64,000 nucleotides of DNA. Origin: Isochrysis galbana (lineage: Eukaryota > Haptophyta > Isochrysidales > Isochrysidaceae). Of the stretch, positions 40,896 to 51,355 are shown piece after piece. Where the stretch lies: assembly GCA_018136815.1 (NCBI GenBank), contig CM030933.1, forward strand, positions 5,162,282 through 5,226,281, in the 5' to 3' direction. The translations under genes were made by a program, and so were the position numbers. The notes below the pieces were generated by a model. It searched no databases. It was not told where the DNA came from and saw nothing but the letters and a program-made list of their open reading frames with translations. Position 1 is the stretch's first letter. The number at the start of each line of letters is the position of its first letter.

Positions 40896-41180
40896 GCGTT
40901 CAATCACCATCACCCACAGCATAGAAAAGCGTTCAATCACCATCAGTCTACACGCGGAAGGCGTTCAATCACCATCACTCCGACCGCATAGAAAAGCGTT
41001 CAATCACCATCAGCCTACACGCGGAAGGCGTCCAATCGCCATCACTCCGACCGCATGGAAAAGCGTTCAATCACCATCAGCCTACGCGCGGAAGGCGTCC
41101 AATCGCCATCTCTCCGACCGCATGGAAAAGCGTTCAATCACCATCAGCCTACACGCGGAAAAGCGTTCAATCGCGGAGAG
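40896..41180. repeat. Alternating two-unit tandem repeat (GCGTTCAATCACCATCA)
   Basis: The 17-bp core GCGTTCAATCACCATCA or close variants starts at 40896, 40929, 40961, 40996, 41028, 41063, 41095, 41130 and 41163. The intervening text strictly alternates between a type containing CCGCAT(A/G)GAAAA and a type containing CTACACGCGGAAG, so the true period is about 67 bp. The last unit runs into GCGGAGAGATCG, also present in the right arm of the adjacent inverted repeat. Confidence 0.95.
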
Positions 41181-41324
41181 ATCGTGTGGATCATGAGTGA
41201 GGGTAGCTATCCAAGCCACTCGTTTGGCAAATGGGTATGCTGCATCCCCGCTCGAGTTGGTGCGTGACATTCCCTTGATCCTTTTATAAAAAAATATATA
41301 CTGTTTTTGTTTATAGAAGAGTTG

Positions 41325-41606
41325 ATGACGTATTATTCGAAGCTTCCGTGGCTTGCTGTAGGTCCACTGGCGATTGGTCAGACATCGGTGGATGACGTTG
41401 GAGTCTGTACGGGAAGCAATGTGAAGCTCATCAATGGCAAGTGTATCGCGCAGTGCACAAAGGATTGTGATGATGATTTAAGTGGATTGAATACGATGTT
41501 AAATAATATGGGCACCTGTGTGGGTAGCGACGTCAAGTTGGTGGATGGTCAGTGTACTTCAAGTGACATTATGGGGGTATGTACCGGGGGGGGACCACCC
41601 ACATAA
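41325..41606 (+). CDS. Small Cys-repeat ORF, possibly of algal-virus origin
   Basis: Up to 93 codons lie in a visibly AT-richer patch (about 41280-41600). Two similar units, VCTGSNVKLINGKC and TCVGSDVKLVDGQC, each have the form C-x-G-x-(x)-K-L-(I/V)-(N/D)-G-x-C; a third begins VCTGG and runs into the minisatellite. Short Cys/Gly units of this kind (C-x-G-T-x-L-V-x-G-x-C) are frequent in structural proteins of large algal DNA viruses. The origin is inferred from motif and composition only. The frame is truncated at its 3' end by the tandem repeat. Confidence 0.35.
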   Translation: MTYYSKLPWLAVGPLAIGQTSVDDVGVCTGSNVKLINGKCIAQCTKDCDDDLSGLNTMLNNMGTCVGSDVKLVDGQCTSSDIMGVCTGGGPPT

Positions 41607-41762
41607 CTGCCAAGGGGGGGGGGCCACCCATATAACTGCCAAGGGGGGCCACCCACATAACTGCCAAGGGGGGGATTACCCAGCCAAGGGGACCACCCAC
41701 ATAACTGCCGGAAGGAGCATCCCACATAACTGCCGGAGGGACCACCCCACATAACTGCCGGA
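41580..41762. repeat. Minisatellite of CCACCCACATAACTGCC units with G runs
   Basis: Six units sharing (C)CCA(C/T)ATAACTGCC are separated by G-rich linkers of variable length (about 24-45 bp apart). They start inside the small Cys-repeat ORF. Confidence 0.9.
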
Positions 41763-43051
41763 TGTTGTATTCCTGCCCATCTGAAGGCTGTAGGCATGAA
41801 TATTCGTGTAAGGTACGCGCTCACAATTACAATTGAACAGTTCCCCGTGTTGCCACTGACGCACAAGACACACAGATTCGGATTCCCCATGGTCTCAAGT
41901 CCAGGTTTGCCGATTTTGATCTCGAAATTTGCGATTCGAATTTTGTTTTTGCTGTTACTATAATTGTTGGCTCGTTTAAGGTAATAAACCGGCATGACTT
42001 CGACTTCTCGTTCTGCAGTCGCTCTGCGAGACTCTCTCTCTCTCTCTCCGTCCGCCTCTCCTCGGCCGACGGTAGGAAGATTCGTCCAAAACATTCTCCG
42101 GTCCCAAGATATCTCGTGGGGGGTCTCTCCGCGCTCCGCGAGGGAAAGGACGCGATCTCGCTCCGAGATCGGCCTCGCGCCCTCCCACGCTGCCCCGCCG
42201 TGCCCTCGGTCCCTCGCCCCCCCCCCGCGGCAGGTTCTTTCCCTCGGCGTGCCATCCGTCGCTTCCGGCCGTTATATTATCCCCCCCCGCGCGAGGTTCT
42301 TCTCCTCCGTGCGCGGTTCGTTTCCTCCGGCCGTCGTTCGTTCCCCCCCCGCGCGCGTTATTCCCCCCCCCTTCGCTTCGATTCCTCTCGCGATTCCTTC
42401 GATGATTGCCTTCATCTCGTCCGTTCTTCTTCGCGATTCTCGCGGAGGGGGCACCGACGTTTAACGTTAGTTTCGCCGTGGTTTCGGTAAAAGAAAGGTA
42501 GAACGAATGGCACGCGCCTCGCGTCTCGCGTCTTGTTTCGTCGCCCTTTGCTCGTCTCTTGTCTAGAAGGTCTCTCCGCACATCGCCTTCTTCCCCCGCG
42601 CGAGTTTGGATCTCTCCTCGACCCTCCGCGTTGGCTTAAGCGGACGAGTTTCGCTTTAACGATAGTCCGAACCCTTCGTTTGCGTAGTTATGCGCTCTCG
42701 TTCCGTATTTCTTCGCGCATGGCGATCGATCGCGACCTCAGCCTTCGCCGCGCGGGAGGGGTTTGTTTATCGAATGATTCCGGAGTGTTTACGTTAGTTT
42801 TCTGAGCCCAAGGACTTTGGTTTTTGGGTTTCTAGTGAGTGTTTTTGTAGCAACTTCGTCGAGTCCCTCCGTGTTCCCAAGCGAGTCCCCCCCGAGTTCC
42901 CGAGTCTATACCCCGAGTCAACGAGTCAATACAAGTCAAGCACGCGCCTGAGCCACCCCCAGTCGCCTGCCACCACCTCCCACAAGCCTCCTTCCGCACT
43001 TCCGCGCCCACCGTGCTCCGTGCGTGCGTCGTGCGTCGTGCGTCGATCACC
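41763..43051 (+). other. Leader/possible 5' LTR region of the Ty3-type element
   Basis: No host gene is evident. The CT-rich sequence from about 42000 to 43051 directly precedes gag and should contain the 5' LTR and primer-binding site. The 3' LTR is lost in the scaffold gap, so the LTR boundaries cannot be fixed from one copy. Many short frames here are by-products of low complexity. Confidence 0.45.
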
Positions 43052-45817
43052 ATGCCCGTAGTCAACCCCGAGGAAAGCTCCATGAGCTCCCCACAAGAAC
43101 CGCGTTCCGCGCTAGCTGCCGGCGCGCCCTCGCAGGCAATCTCCAAGAGTGAGATCAGCCTTGCTCTGACAAGCACAAAATCTTCGCTCGCGCCTTCGGC
43201 TCCGGTCGCCATGTCGAGTTCTCTCCTTGAGAAATCTTCATTGTCCCTGCGTCATGAGCCCGTCTCTTCTTCTTCGGTTCTCGAATCGTACGGGTCGAAG
43301 TCCCCCGGGGAAGAGAGCCTCGTGGGTCCCCTCCCTTCTTCAAAAGAGAGTCTTTCCGAGCCAGTTCTCCCCTCCTCTCGCCTCTCCGCGCCGACGGTCG
43401 AAGTTCCGCCGCCTCCGCAGGCCTCTACTCACACCCCGTCAACTGGAGCTGGAATGGGTCCTCTCGCCTCGTCCGTTGCTCCACCGGCGGCCTTTCCTCT
43501 CCTTTCTTTTGCTGATCCTTTGCCAAGTATTCCTTCCTCTCTCAATCCCTCTGTGGTTGGTGCTGAAGATGATGTGGGTTCCGTCCGGTCCCTCCCTCCT
43601 TTCGAGCCCCCACCATATGAAGAGTTTGTTCCACCCCCGTCGACGTACTCGTACCCCAAACGTAACTTCGTTCCACCTCCGACCGCCACCGTCGGCGCCG
43701 CCCAAATCATGGACCAACAAGTCCAGATCGAGGCTCTCCGCGGCGCTGTCGACCGCCTTGAGTCCTCTACCCTCCAAGCCGCCCAACGCCACGAAGAATT
43801 TCAGCGGGAGGTGGGGTCTACCTTCAACACGATACTCAACATTCTACAGGGCCAAGCGGGCACCACGACTTCGTCTCGAGTCGAAACTTCGCCACCGCTT
43901 GTGGAAGGAGGAGACAACTCCATTGGTGCTCCTCAGGCCTCGGTGAAGTTCCCTTCTCAACCTTTGCCCGCCGCGCCGTCCTCCATTCTACCGAATTCGA
44001 TTTCCGATCCCGGACCCAATACGCCTGTTCCTGTCCCGTCTGCCAAGCCTGTTTCTGATCCCCAACCTCCACCCACCGTCGCGGGCCTCCGTTCGCTTCC
44101 AAATCCGGCGGCTCGGCGCCATCCCGTCGATCCAAGCCTCGCCGGTGATGTTTCTGAGCGAGAGGTCATCCTAGCCTCGTGGAACCAACTGTTTAAGGAT
44201 GCCGCCTACGAGGTAGCCTCTCTCTACAGGAAGTCCGACGATTTCGAGCTCATCCACGCCATTCTCAACGGCGGCCTCTCTCGAGCCGGCAATGTTTGGC
44301 ACTACCGCGTGTTTTTCGAGGAGGAGCACGTGACCAAGTGGGCTCGGAGCCGCTTCTTCCTCGACCGGATCCTCCATCACCAAGTCCGAATGGGCAAAGA
44401 GCTTTCCGAGATCAAGTTCCCCAAGGGCCTGGCCTCGGACGTCCAGATAGCGGCTACCTCCTGGAATGATTTTCGTCTGTCCTTCATCAAGCCGCTCGAG
44501 CGCGCCCTCTCGCTCGGCTGCGACCACCGTGAAATCTTTACATCCTTGCTAGCGGCCGCCAACTTGTGCACCACCGGCAACCAAAGGATTTACGCCTTCC
44601 TCCTCGATCTCGCCGAAGATCCGGTTCTCTCTCTCAACCCCGCGCTAGCCTGCGACGTGCTTCTCCGCAAGTGCGACGCCACTTTCGCGGCCAACGTGCC
44701 CGGCTTCGCCAAAGACTCCGCCTCCATGGAGTGGGACCGGCTCGTAGCCCGTGAAGCCGGCTCCGATCTCTTAGAGCTATCCAAGAATTTGGTGCGTGCG
44801 TACGTCCGCAAGATGGGCGACGCGAAGGTGGATGCCACGACGGTCTGGGACCACCCGAACATGTCGCACGATATCAATCAACGATTCGAGTCCATTATCC
44901 GGAACGACAAGGTCGACGCGGCTCGCGGCGTGGATAACGCGACCAAGTTCGGCGAGTGTCTTGCAAAGACCCGCTTCCGCGTCGAGAACCACGAGCTTCC
45001 TCGTTCGGCCCTTTCGTGCGTCAACTTATGCCAGCGCTACCTGAGCCCGTACGAACAGGCCCGTGCTGGCCAACAACAAATGTCGGTCACGGTCGCCGCC
45101 GTGACGCCGCCGGCGAGTACTTCCAAGGCCACAAAGACCGCCAAGGTTGCTAAGGCTGCCTCTAACCCCGCGGACACTACGGCTTCGATGGTCGCCGCCG
45201 TCCAAGCGGCGGTGGCCGAGGCATTAAAATCGCCAAACAACAACTCGAACCGCAAGGCGACTGGCGCTGACAACCGTCGGGCTCCGCCTCCGCCTACGAA
45301 TTACTCCGCATCGTCTCCGCTACCGGACGCACTTCTTGACCGTCCTCTCGGCAAAAGCACGTCTTCTCGTCGCCAATGTGACCCCCCTCCGAACGGCCTT
45401 GGACTTCCGGCCGATTCGGGCCTCTCGGAATGGGATCCAGGTAGCTGGTCTCGAGCGCGAGCCCGCTTCTGGCAAATTTCTCGTTACGCGGGTCACCCGG
45501 CCCTTCGCGCGGCGCTCACGCGCTGCCGTCCCTCGGATGCCACCATGACGGCGCCGCGCCTCGACGACTTAGACCGCGACGTCAAAGAGTGGACCGACGC
45601 CAACGGCTGTGCGTACTGCGCCTTTCGTCCCCGGGCTCCATCGGGTACGCCCGAGGCAGACCTGTGGAAATATGGCACGGGCGACGGAGCTCATAACCCC
45701 GTCGTTTGCCAACCATACATTCGTTTTCTCTGCGAAGGCGGTGGTGGCGAGTGTGGTAACGACCCAGAAGTCCACCGCCGCCTCCGCACGATGGTCGTTC
45801 TCCGTCCGGCCCAGTAG
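43052..45817 (+). CDS. Gag of a Ty3-type retrotransposon
   Basis: 921 codons end at TAG 45815-45817. The N-terminal ~350 residues are Ser/Pro-rich and low-complexity, with a short coiled coil near IEALRGAVDRLESSTLQAAQ. A helical capsid-like region follows (SWNQLFKDAAYEVASLYRK to RKMGDAKVDATTVWDH). The C-terminus has an Ala/Lys-rich linker and a Cys-rich segment with CAYCAF and later VVCQPYIRFLCEGGGGEC, instead of a classical CCHC knuckle. The start is supported by the truncated copy at 1853, which preserves the same first residues. The frame after the TAG is the pol frame, with no other stop, so gag-pol synthesis by readthrough is suggested. Confidence 0.85.
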   Translation: MPVVNPEESSMSSPQEPRSALAAGAPSQAISKSEISLALTSTKSSLAPSAPVAMSSSLLEKSSLSLRHEPVSSSSVLESYGSKSPGEESLVGPLPSSKESLSEPVLPSSRLSAPTVEVPPPPQASTHTPSTGAGMGPLASSVAPPAAFPLLSFADPLPSIPSSLNPSVVGAEDDVGSVRSLPPFEPPPYEEFVPPPSTYSYPKRNFVPPPTATVGAAQIMDQQVQIEALRGAVDRLESSTLQAAQRHEEFQREVGSTFNTILNILQGQAGTTTSSRVETSPPLVEGGDNSIGAPQASVKFPSQPLPAAPSSILPNSISDPGPNTPVPVPSAKPVSDPQPPPTVAGLRSLPNPAARRHPVDPSLAGDVSEREVILASWNQLFKDAAYEVASLYRKSDDFELIHAILNGGLSRAGNVWHYRVFFEEEHVTKWARSRFFLDRILHHQVRMGKELSEIKFPKGLASDVQIAATSWNDFRLSFIKPLERALSLGCDHREIFTSLLAAANLCTTGNQRIYAFLLDLAEDPVLSLNPALACDVLLRKCDATFAANVPGFAKDSASMEWDRLVAREAGSDLLELSKNLVRAYVRKMGDAKVDATTVWDHPNMSHDINQRFESIIRNDKVDAARGVDNATKFGECLAKTRFRVENHELPRSALSCVNLCQRYLSPYEQARAGQQQMSVTVAAVTPPASTSKATKTAKVAKAASNPADTTASMVAAVQAAVAEALKSPNNNSNRKATGADNRRAPPPPTNYSASSPLPDALLDRPLGKSTSSRRQCDPPPNGLGLPADSGLSEWDPGSWSRARARFWQISRYAGHPALRAALTRCRPSDATMTAPRLDDLDRDVKEWTDANGCAYCAFRPRAPSGTPEADLWKYGTGDGAHNPVVCQPYIRFLCEGGGGECGNDPEVHRRLRTMVVLRPAQ

Positions 45818-48800
45818 GTCGTCGGCGGGGCCCACGTCCGCGTTGTTACCCCGCTACCAGTCCAGGGTAGTGGGCCCGAACGCCACCCACCAAAAGATCG
45901 TATTACGCTACGGCCGGGTACTTCTACGGCCTCCAACCAGTACCCCAAGATTCCCCAAGTTCTAGACAAGCCCTGCCACCTCCATCCCCCTCTTTCTCCT
46001 GCCTCCTCGCCGATTGCCCCTACTTCTCCCAAGGCCGATGATACCATCCTGATTCTCGATATCACGCACGAGTCCTCCAAACCAAGTCAACCGCTGCCGC
46101 TTCTATATCAACTCAAGCCGCTGAACCGCTACTCCACGCCACTTCCCAAGCATCCCCAGTCCAAGACCTCACGGTCTACGAAAGTCCAGCCGCCGCAGGC
46201 CCAATCCAACCCTCAATCTCTCAAATCAAATTTCGCATGTCCGAGCCACAAAACGTCTCCCGAGTACGAGTCCGAGTCCAAGTCACGTTCAGAATTACCC
46301 TCTTCGTCTTACGCCACCGCGAGCCCATCTACGAGTCTGAGCCCAGTCCAGTCATCACCGGTATCACCAGTCTCCATCCCTACGACGATGGAGACGCAGT
46401 TCCCCGGTTCTTCCCCACTTTCTTTCGAGTCCGAGTCCGAACCTGTTTTGAGCAAACCCCGTTCTGAGCCATCCGAGTCCGAGTCCGAGTCCGAGTTTAC
46501 AACGTCACCGAGTCCTACCACGCGGTCGACCGCAGGATTAACGGAGCTCCAGCCACCCACTGAGCCTCCGACGACCACTCCTTCCGGGGGAGTGTTCACC
46601 TTCGGTCCTCCGCGCCCCGAGTCCGAGTCATTTGGAATCTCCGGTCACGTCCAGAATTCCAACCATACCCGAGCCCCGTTTCACGAGCCACCGCGTATTG
46701 AGTCCAAACACAAGCTGACGCCGGAGCCCTCGGCGACAGCCACTGTGTCCTTGTCCGAGCCACCGTTCCGAGTCTCGCCGCAGCCGGCCTGCCACTCCAG
46801 CAAGCTGCACGCTGCCGAGCCGATCCCTTCCGTTTCCGTTCCGAGTCCGAGTCCAATCGCACAAGACAGTGCATCCCGAGCCCGCGTAATCAAGCCCGTC
46901 ACCGAGTCCGAGTTTACGGCCGCACCGAGCCAACCGGTGCTGGCCACCATGCCCCTATCGTCATCACAAGCTTCCGCCTCGTCCTCATCGACGGTTGCGA
47001 CGGCAGGGGGCTTCACTTTTGGGCCGGCCCCGTCCGTTCCCATTTCGAAAGTTAGCCCTGTTTTTGGCGTCCAGCACGCCAGAAACAACGAGTCCGAGTC
47101 CGAGTACAAATCAACGTCACCGCGGAGCCCGCGGTCGACCACCGGCGTTCCCACGCCACCCCATCAACCGAGAGCCATGGAGGAGCTGGCACAGCCGTCT
47201 CCTAGCCCCTCTCAAGTCGCTGAGTCTTCCGAGTTCGAGTCTGAGTCAACCGTAATTTCAGCGGTCCATCCACCCGCTAGCCCGAGCCAAGTCCTCCGAA
47301 GAATGCTTCGCATTGCAAAACCTCTTCGGCCACCACCCACGCCAGCCGCTGCCGCAGAGCCACAACCCTGGCCTCAGCCTTCCCCGCAGCCGGCTTCTAC
47401 GACAGCCACGTCCCTTCTTTCGCCGGCGCCGACCCCGCCGACGACAGATTGCAACGAAGTCGATGCCTGGCCCGATTCCTCTTCCGACGTGACCATGGAG
47501 AGGGACCACAACTCCCTTGCACGTCGAGGAACGACCGCCTCCCAAACCGAGCTTCTACGCCCATTGAGCCAGTACAACCGAGTCTCTAAGCAATGCCCTT
47601 CACGCCTCTCATCGGTGGTGTCGCAGCCGCGGCGTCCGTCGCCGCAATCCGACACCCCACCTCTCCGAGCTTGGTCGTCGATCCCGTCCTCCGAGCCCGT
47701 TTCCACGTCGTCGATATCCGAGTCTTCTTTCATTCGTCCTACGTCGCCGCGGCCACCGGTTGCAGCCTCCAAGCACAGCCTGCCTCTCGATACCACTGCC
47801 AACGCCATCATGCGCGTGGCAGCGATCAATGCGTCCGCGATCCAGTCCTTCGATTCCTCTCAAAACAACTCCGATGTCGGCACCCGCGATGATACCCCGT
47901 CACCCGCTCTCCACGCTCTCGCCTCTCTTCGTGCACGAGCGAGCGGCTCTGCGGTGGTATTGCCTCGGCACCTGACGGAGGCAGCCCAAGAACTTCGCCG
48001 GCCTCGCAATGGCACCCTAGCCTCGCCTGCCGCCGCGCTACCCAAGCACTTCGATGAGCTTTGCGCCGAGCTCACGAAGATGAATCAACGAGTCCAAGAC
48101 GGGCTGACGTCTGGCTGTCACGCACCACGCGTTCTCGTCGTCGGCGAGACGAGCGGCGTCGTCTCCTCGATGTTCCTACTCGCCGGAGCTGATGTGGCTA
48201 CGTGCGATTTGTATCCTTCCGAGATTGATTACGTGCCCCACTTCCAAGGCGACGCGCTTCATGTCCAAAACCTAGGTTGGGACCTGGTCATCGCCCACCC
48301 GCCCTGCACGTACCTCTCCGCCGTCAGTAGCCAATGGCTTTCACAAGAACCCGGACGTCGTGCCGCTCTTGAGTCGGCCGCCCGCGTCTTCAAGTCAATG
48401 GCCTCCGCCACTGCTCCGTTTGTAGCGGTTGAAAACCCTCGGATGCATGCGGAAGCTCGCCGTTTAGTCGGGGGGTTGACCCCGACCCAAGTCGTCCAAC
48501 CCTGGGAGCACGGCACTGGACACCAGAAAGCCACGGGGTTGTACCTCACCAAAGGGCTGCCGCCCCTCCAGCCAACCTGCGTCGTGGATGGCCGTGAGTC
48601 GGCCATGGCTAACCTCTCTCCTTCACCGCACCGTGGCGCTCTCCGCAGCCGCACCTACGTCGGCGTAGCTGGAGCGATGGCGATCCATTGGATGCCTGTT
48701 CTTCTTCGATATTTGAGCCAACAGGGAGACCAGGCATCGACGAAGAAACTGTCCGCGTTGGAGCTACTCGCTTGCGCGCGGCGCAGCCTATTGGACCGGC

Positions 48801-51255
48801 CTTCACTAAGTTCAACCGAGGCTACCGCCTACGAGCCGTGGTCGGCTCTTCATCGTTATGAGAGGGGGAGGGAATCTAGTGAAGTTTCTTCCGACCCCGT
48901 TGTTTCCCGTCCAGCTACTCCCGAGACAAACAACCACGAAGACCAAAAAGAAACCCACGATAACTACGACAACGACACGCCACTCTACGCCTCCGAGTCT
49001 ACTCTCCACGACCCATTCTCTCCATGGACCGCCCCGCCTCCGGCACGCGCGAGCTCGCCGCGTCCGACGACGCCGACGACTCTCCGGAAGCGGCGCCAAC
49101 AATGGCAATCATTCGGAGTGAACGGGGACCCGAAATGGTCCAACGTCACGCTCGAAACCGCTGACGAAATAAGAGCGCAAGCTCTAGCCGGACGAGGCGC
49201 CGACGAGGAATCCGACCTCGCCGCTGCCGTCCGAGCGCCAATCGAGTTCGTGGAAGCCAAAGGCATCCGCGCCGAAGAGTTAGCCTCACTAGTTCGAAGA
49301 CCCAAGACAGAAGCCCAAGCCCGTCTCGAGAAAGATTGGGAAAAGATGTCCGACCACCCGAGGCACCCCACCGACAAGAGAGGCCTGGGCTACACTAGCC
49401 CCAAGCTATCACCCTGCCCCTCTACCCACGAGGACGACGCCTCTAGGCCCTATGCCACGATAGCGGCAGTCGGAGTACCCGAAGAGACGACGTCCACTTT
49501 GACGAAGAATTCACCCGAGCAACCACTCTGTCGACCAACCCTGTCCCCGTCCGACACCATCGCATACGTGACCGCGCACCGACCGGAGAGTGTCGTGGAT
49601 ACCCTGCCCTCAGCTTACCCAAGGCATTGTCTATATGTTCGAGATCTAATGGTCTGCCGCTCCGGCGAGGCTACCAGCAAAGAAGGAGTCATCTTAGCCG
49701 ACTCCGCCCTCACGGTCAACAGCACCCTCGCTGACACCGGAGCTGGCCCGTCGGTCGTGACCACTTCCCTCTTGTCCGGCCTACCCAACGACGCATGCGT
49801 CGAGCGGCTGCCACAAGCCGTGGTGACACCGCTTCACGGTCCGGACGGCCTACCTCTTATCACGCGAGGCAAGGCTCGAATCGTCTTCTCCGTCGGCGGA
49901 TTTCTCTTTCGTCATACGTTCATGGTGATTGAAGGCAACCCGATGCTGCTGCTCGGGAACGACTTCTTAGCCACGCACGCCGCTTCGATTCAGCTCGCCT
50001 CCGACAGCGCGGACGGCTCTATCACTCTCGGTGCTCCATCCACGGTGGCTCCTCTTGGGGTTAATGGCAGTCCAAGCCCCGACGCCCCGCCGATCTTTCG
50101 CGTCTCGACGTCACCGATAGCGATGGTCCCTGTCAGCCTGACTTGTGCACAAGTCTGTCCGACCTCCGCGAACCCAATTACGACTGACTTCTTCCGAGGG
50201 CCGCAGGCCGCCGAAAACGACAACCAGCTAGTCTCCGAGCCTCTCTTCAACACGGCCGATGAGTTTGCCGCCAAAGCGCCGGCATCATGTGGCTCCGAGT
50301 ACCTCCTATATACCCACGAACCTATCACGATCCCGGCCTATCATCGGGCAACGTTTCACGTCCGAATTCCACTAGCTCTTCGAGAACACGAAGATTGCGC
50401 CATGCTCGTGGACCGACTACCTACGCGTGAAACGATCGATAGCTCTCCTCTCGTCATCCCTCAAGTAGAGAGGCCGAACTCCAACCACACCATCGCGATT
50501 ACGGTGGTCAATACTGACCCCAAACCTCTACATCTTCCGTCGTTCCATCCTGTAGCTTCGTTACAGGTTCGATTCAAGATTCACGCTGGAACTTATCGCC
50601 GCGTCGGTGACGTTAACTCGCCGGATGTGATTGAGTCGCTCGACGAGGACCAATGTAAGCTCCTCGAGGCAGCCAAGATCGACCCCGAGGGCCGTCTCTC
50701 GATGCCCCAACGTGAACAAGTTCGTCGTCTACTGGCCCGACGTATCGCTGCTTTCGCAATTGACCCGACCAACCCGAATCACACTCACGTGATGGAGGTA
50801 GAGCTACCGCTCAACCCCGGAGTCGAAGCTCACCGCCACGCACCGTCTAGAGTTGGACGAGAGGGTGAGAAGATCATAGAGGACGAAGTTTGCAAGATGG
50901 AGTCCGCGGGTATCATCAGGAAATCAAACTCGTCGTGGGCCTCTCGAGTCGTGCTGGTCACTAAGAAGGATGGCTCAGTACGTTTCTGCGTAGATTACCG
51001 CGACGTCAACTCCAAGCTTCGTCTAGAGGACAGCCCTCTTCCCCTCACGGTAGAAGCCATCGACCGATTGTCGTCCGGCCAAGGCAACCTTGATTCTCTA
51101 TTCCTTTGCACCCTGGACCTGGCATCTGGTTTCTGGGGTATACCGATCAAAGAGTCCGATAAACATATCACCGCGTTCACTACTCATCGCGGCAAGTACG
51201 AGTTCAATTACTTGCCTTTTGGTGTTCAATCCGGTCCCTCGTATATGTGCCGCCT
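45818..51255 (+). CDS. Pol of the Ty3-type element with methyltransferase-like domain (cut by gap)
   Basis: Open from the codon after the gag TAG to the gap. Positions are given as residues from the internal ATG at 46388. The order is a Ser/Pro/Glu-rich leader (SESESE runs, about 1-570); a SAM-methyltransferase-like domain (about 575-780) with RVLVVGETSGVV (581-592), CDLYPSE, WDLVIAHPPCTYLS (PPC Cys at 640) and AVENPRMH (ENP 682-684); an aspartic protease with DTGAGPS (1116) and MLLLGNDFL; and Ty3 reverse transcriptase with SSWASRVVLVTKKDGSVRF, FCVDYRDVN (from 1533) and LDLASGFWGIPI. The YXDD motif, RNase H, integrase and 3' LTR are missing because the scaffold gap begins at 51256. The methyltransferase-like part resembles a phage/bacterial cytosine-5 methylase-like family. 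It has no obvious target-recognition domain. Confidence 0.88.
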
Positions 51256-51355
51256 NNNNNNNNNNNNNNNNNNNNNNNNNNNNNNNNNNNNNNNNNNNNN
51301 NNNNNNNNNNNNNNNNNNNNNNNNNNNNNNNNNNNNNNNNNNNNNNNNNNNNNNN
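51256..51355. other. Scaffold gap (100 N)
   Basis: Exactly 100 N, a conventional filler for unknown length. It removes the rest of pol and the 3' LTR on its left and the 5' part of the sigma-factor gene on its right. Confidence 1.

Noticed and set aside
40896-41180. CRISPR array (17-bp repeats, 15-18-bp spacers)
   Set aside because: The host is eukaryotic, the spacers are only two recurring sequences in strict alternation, and no cas genes are near. It is a satellite with a 67-bp period.
42000-42840. Arg/Ser/Pro-rich ORFs in the leader of the Ty3-type element
   Set aside because: They are low-complexity CT/CG-rich sequence open on both strands, without motifs, and most likely LTR/leader.
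46388-46390. ATG 46388 as the start of an independent pol ORF
   Set aside because: The same frame is open back to the gag TAG at 45815-45817 with no stop, so this ATG is internal and only the first Met after the stop region.
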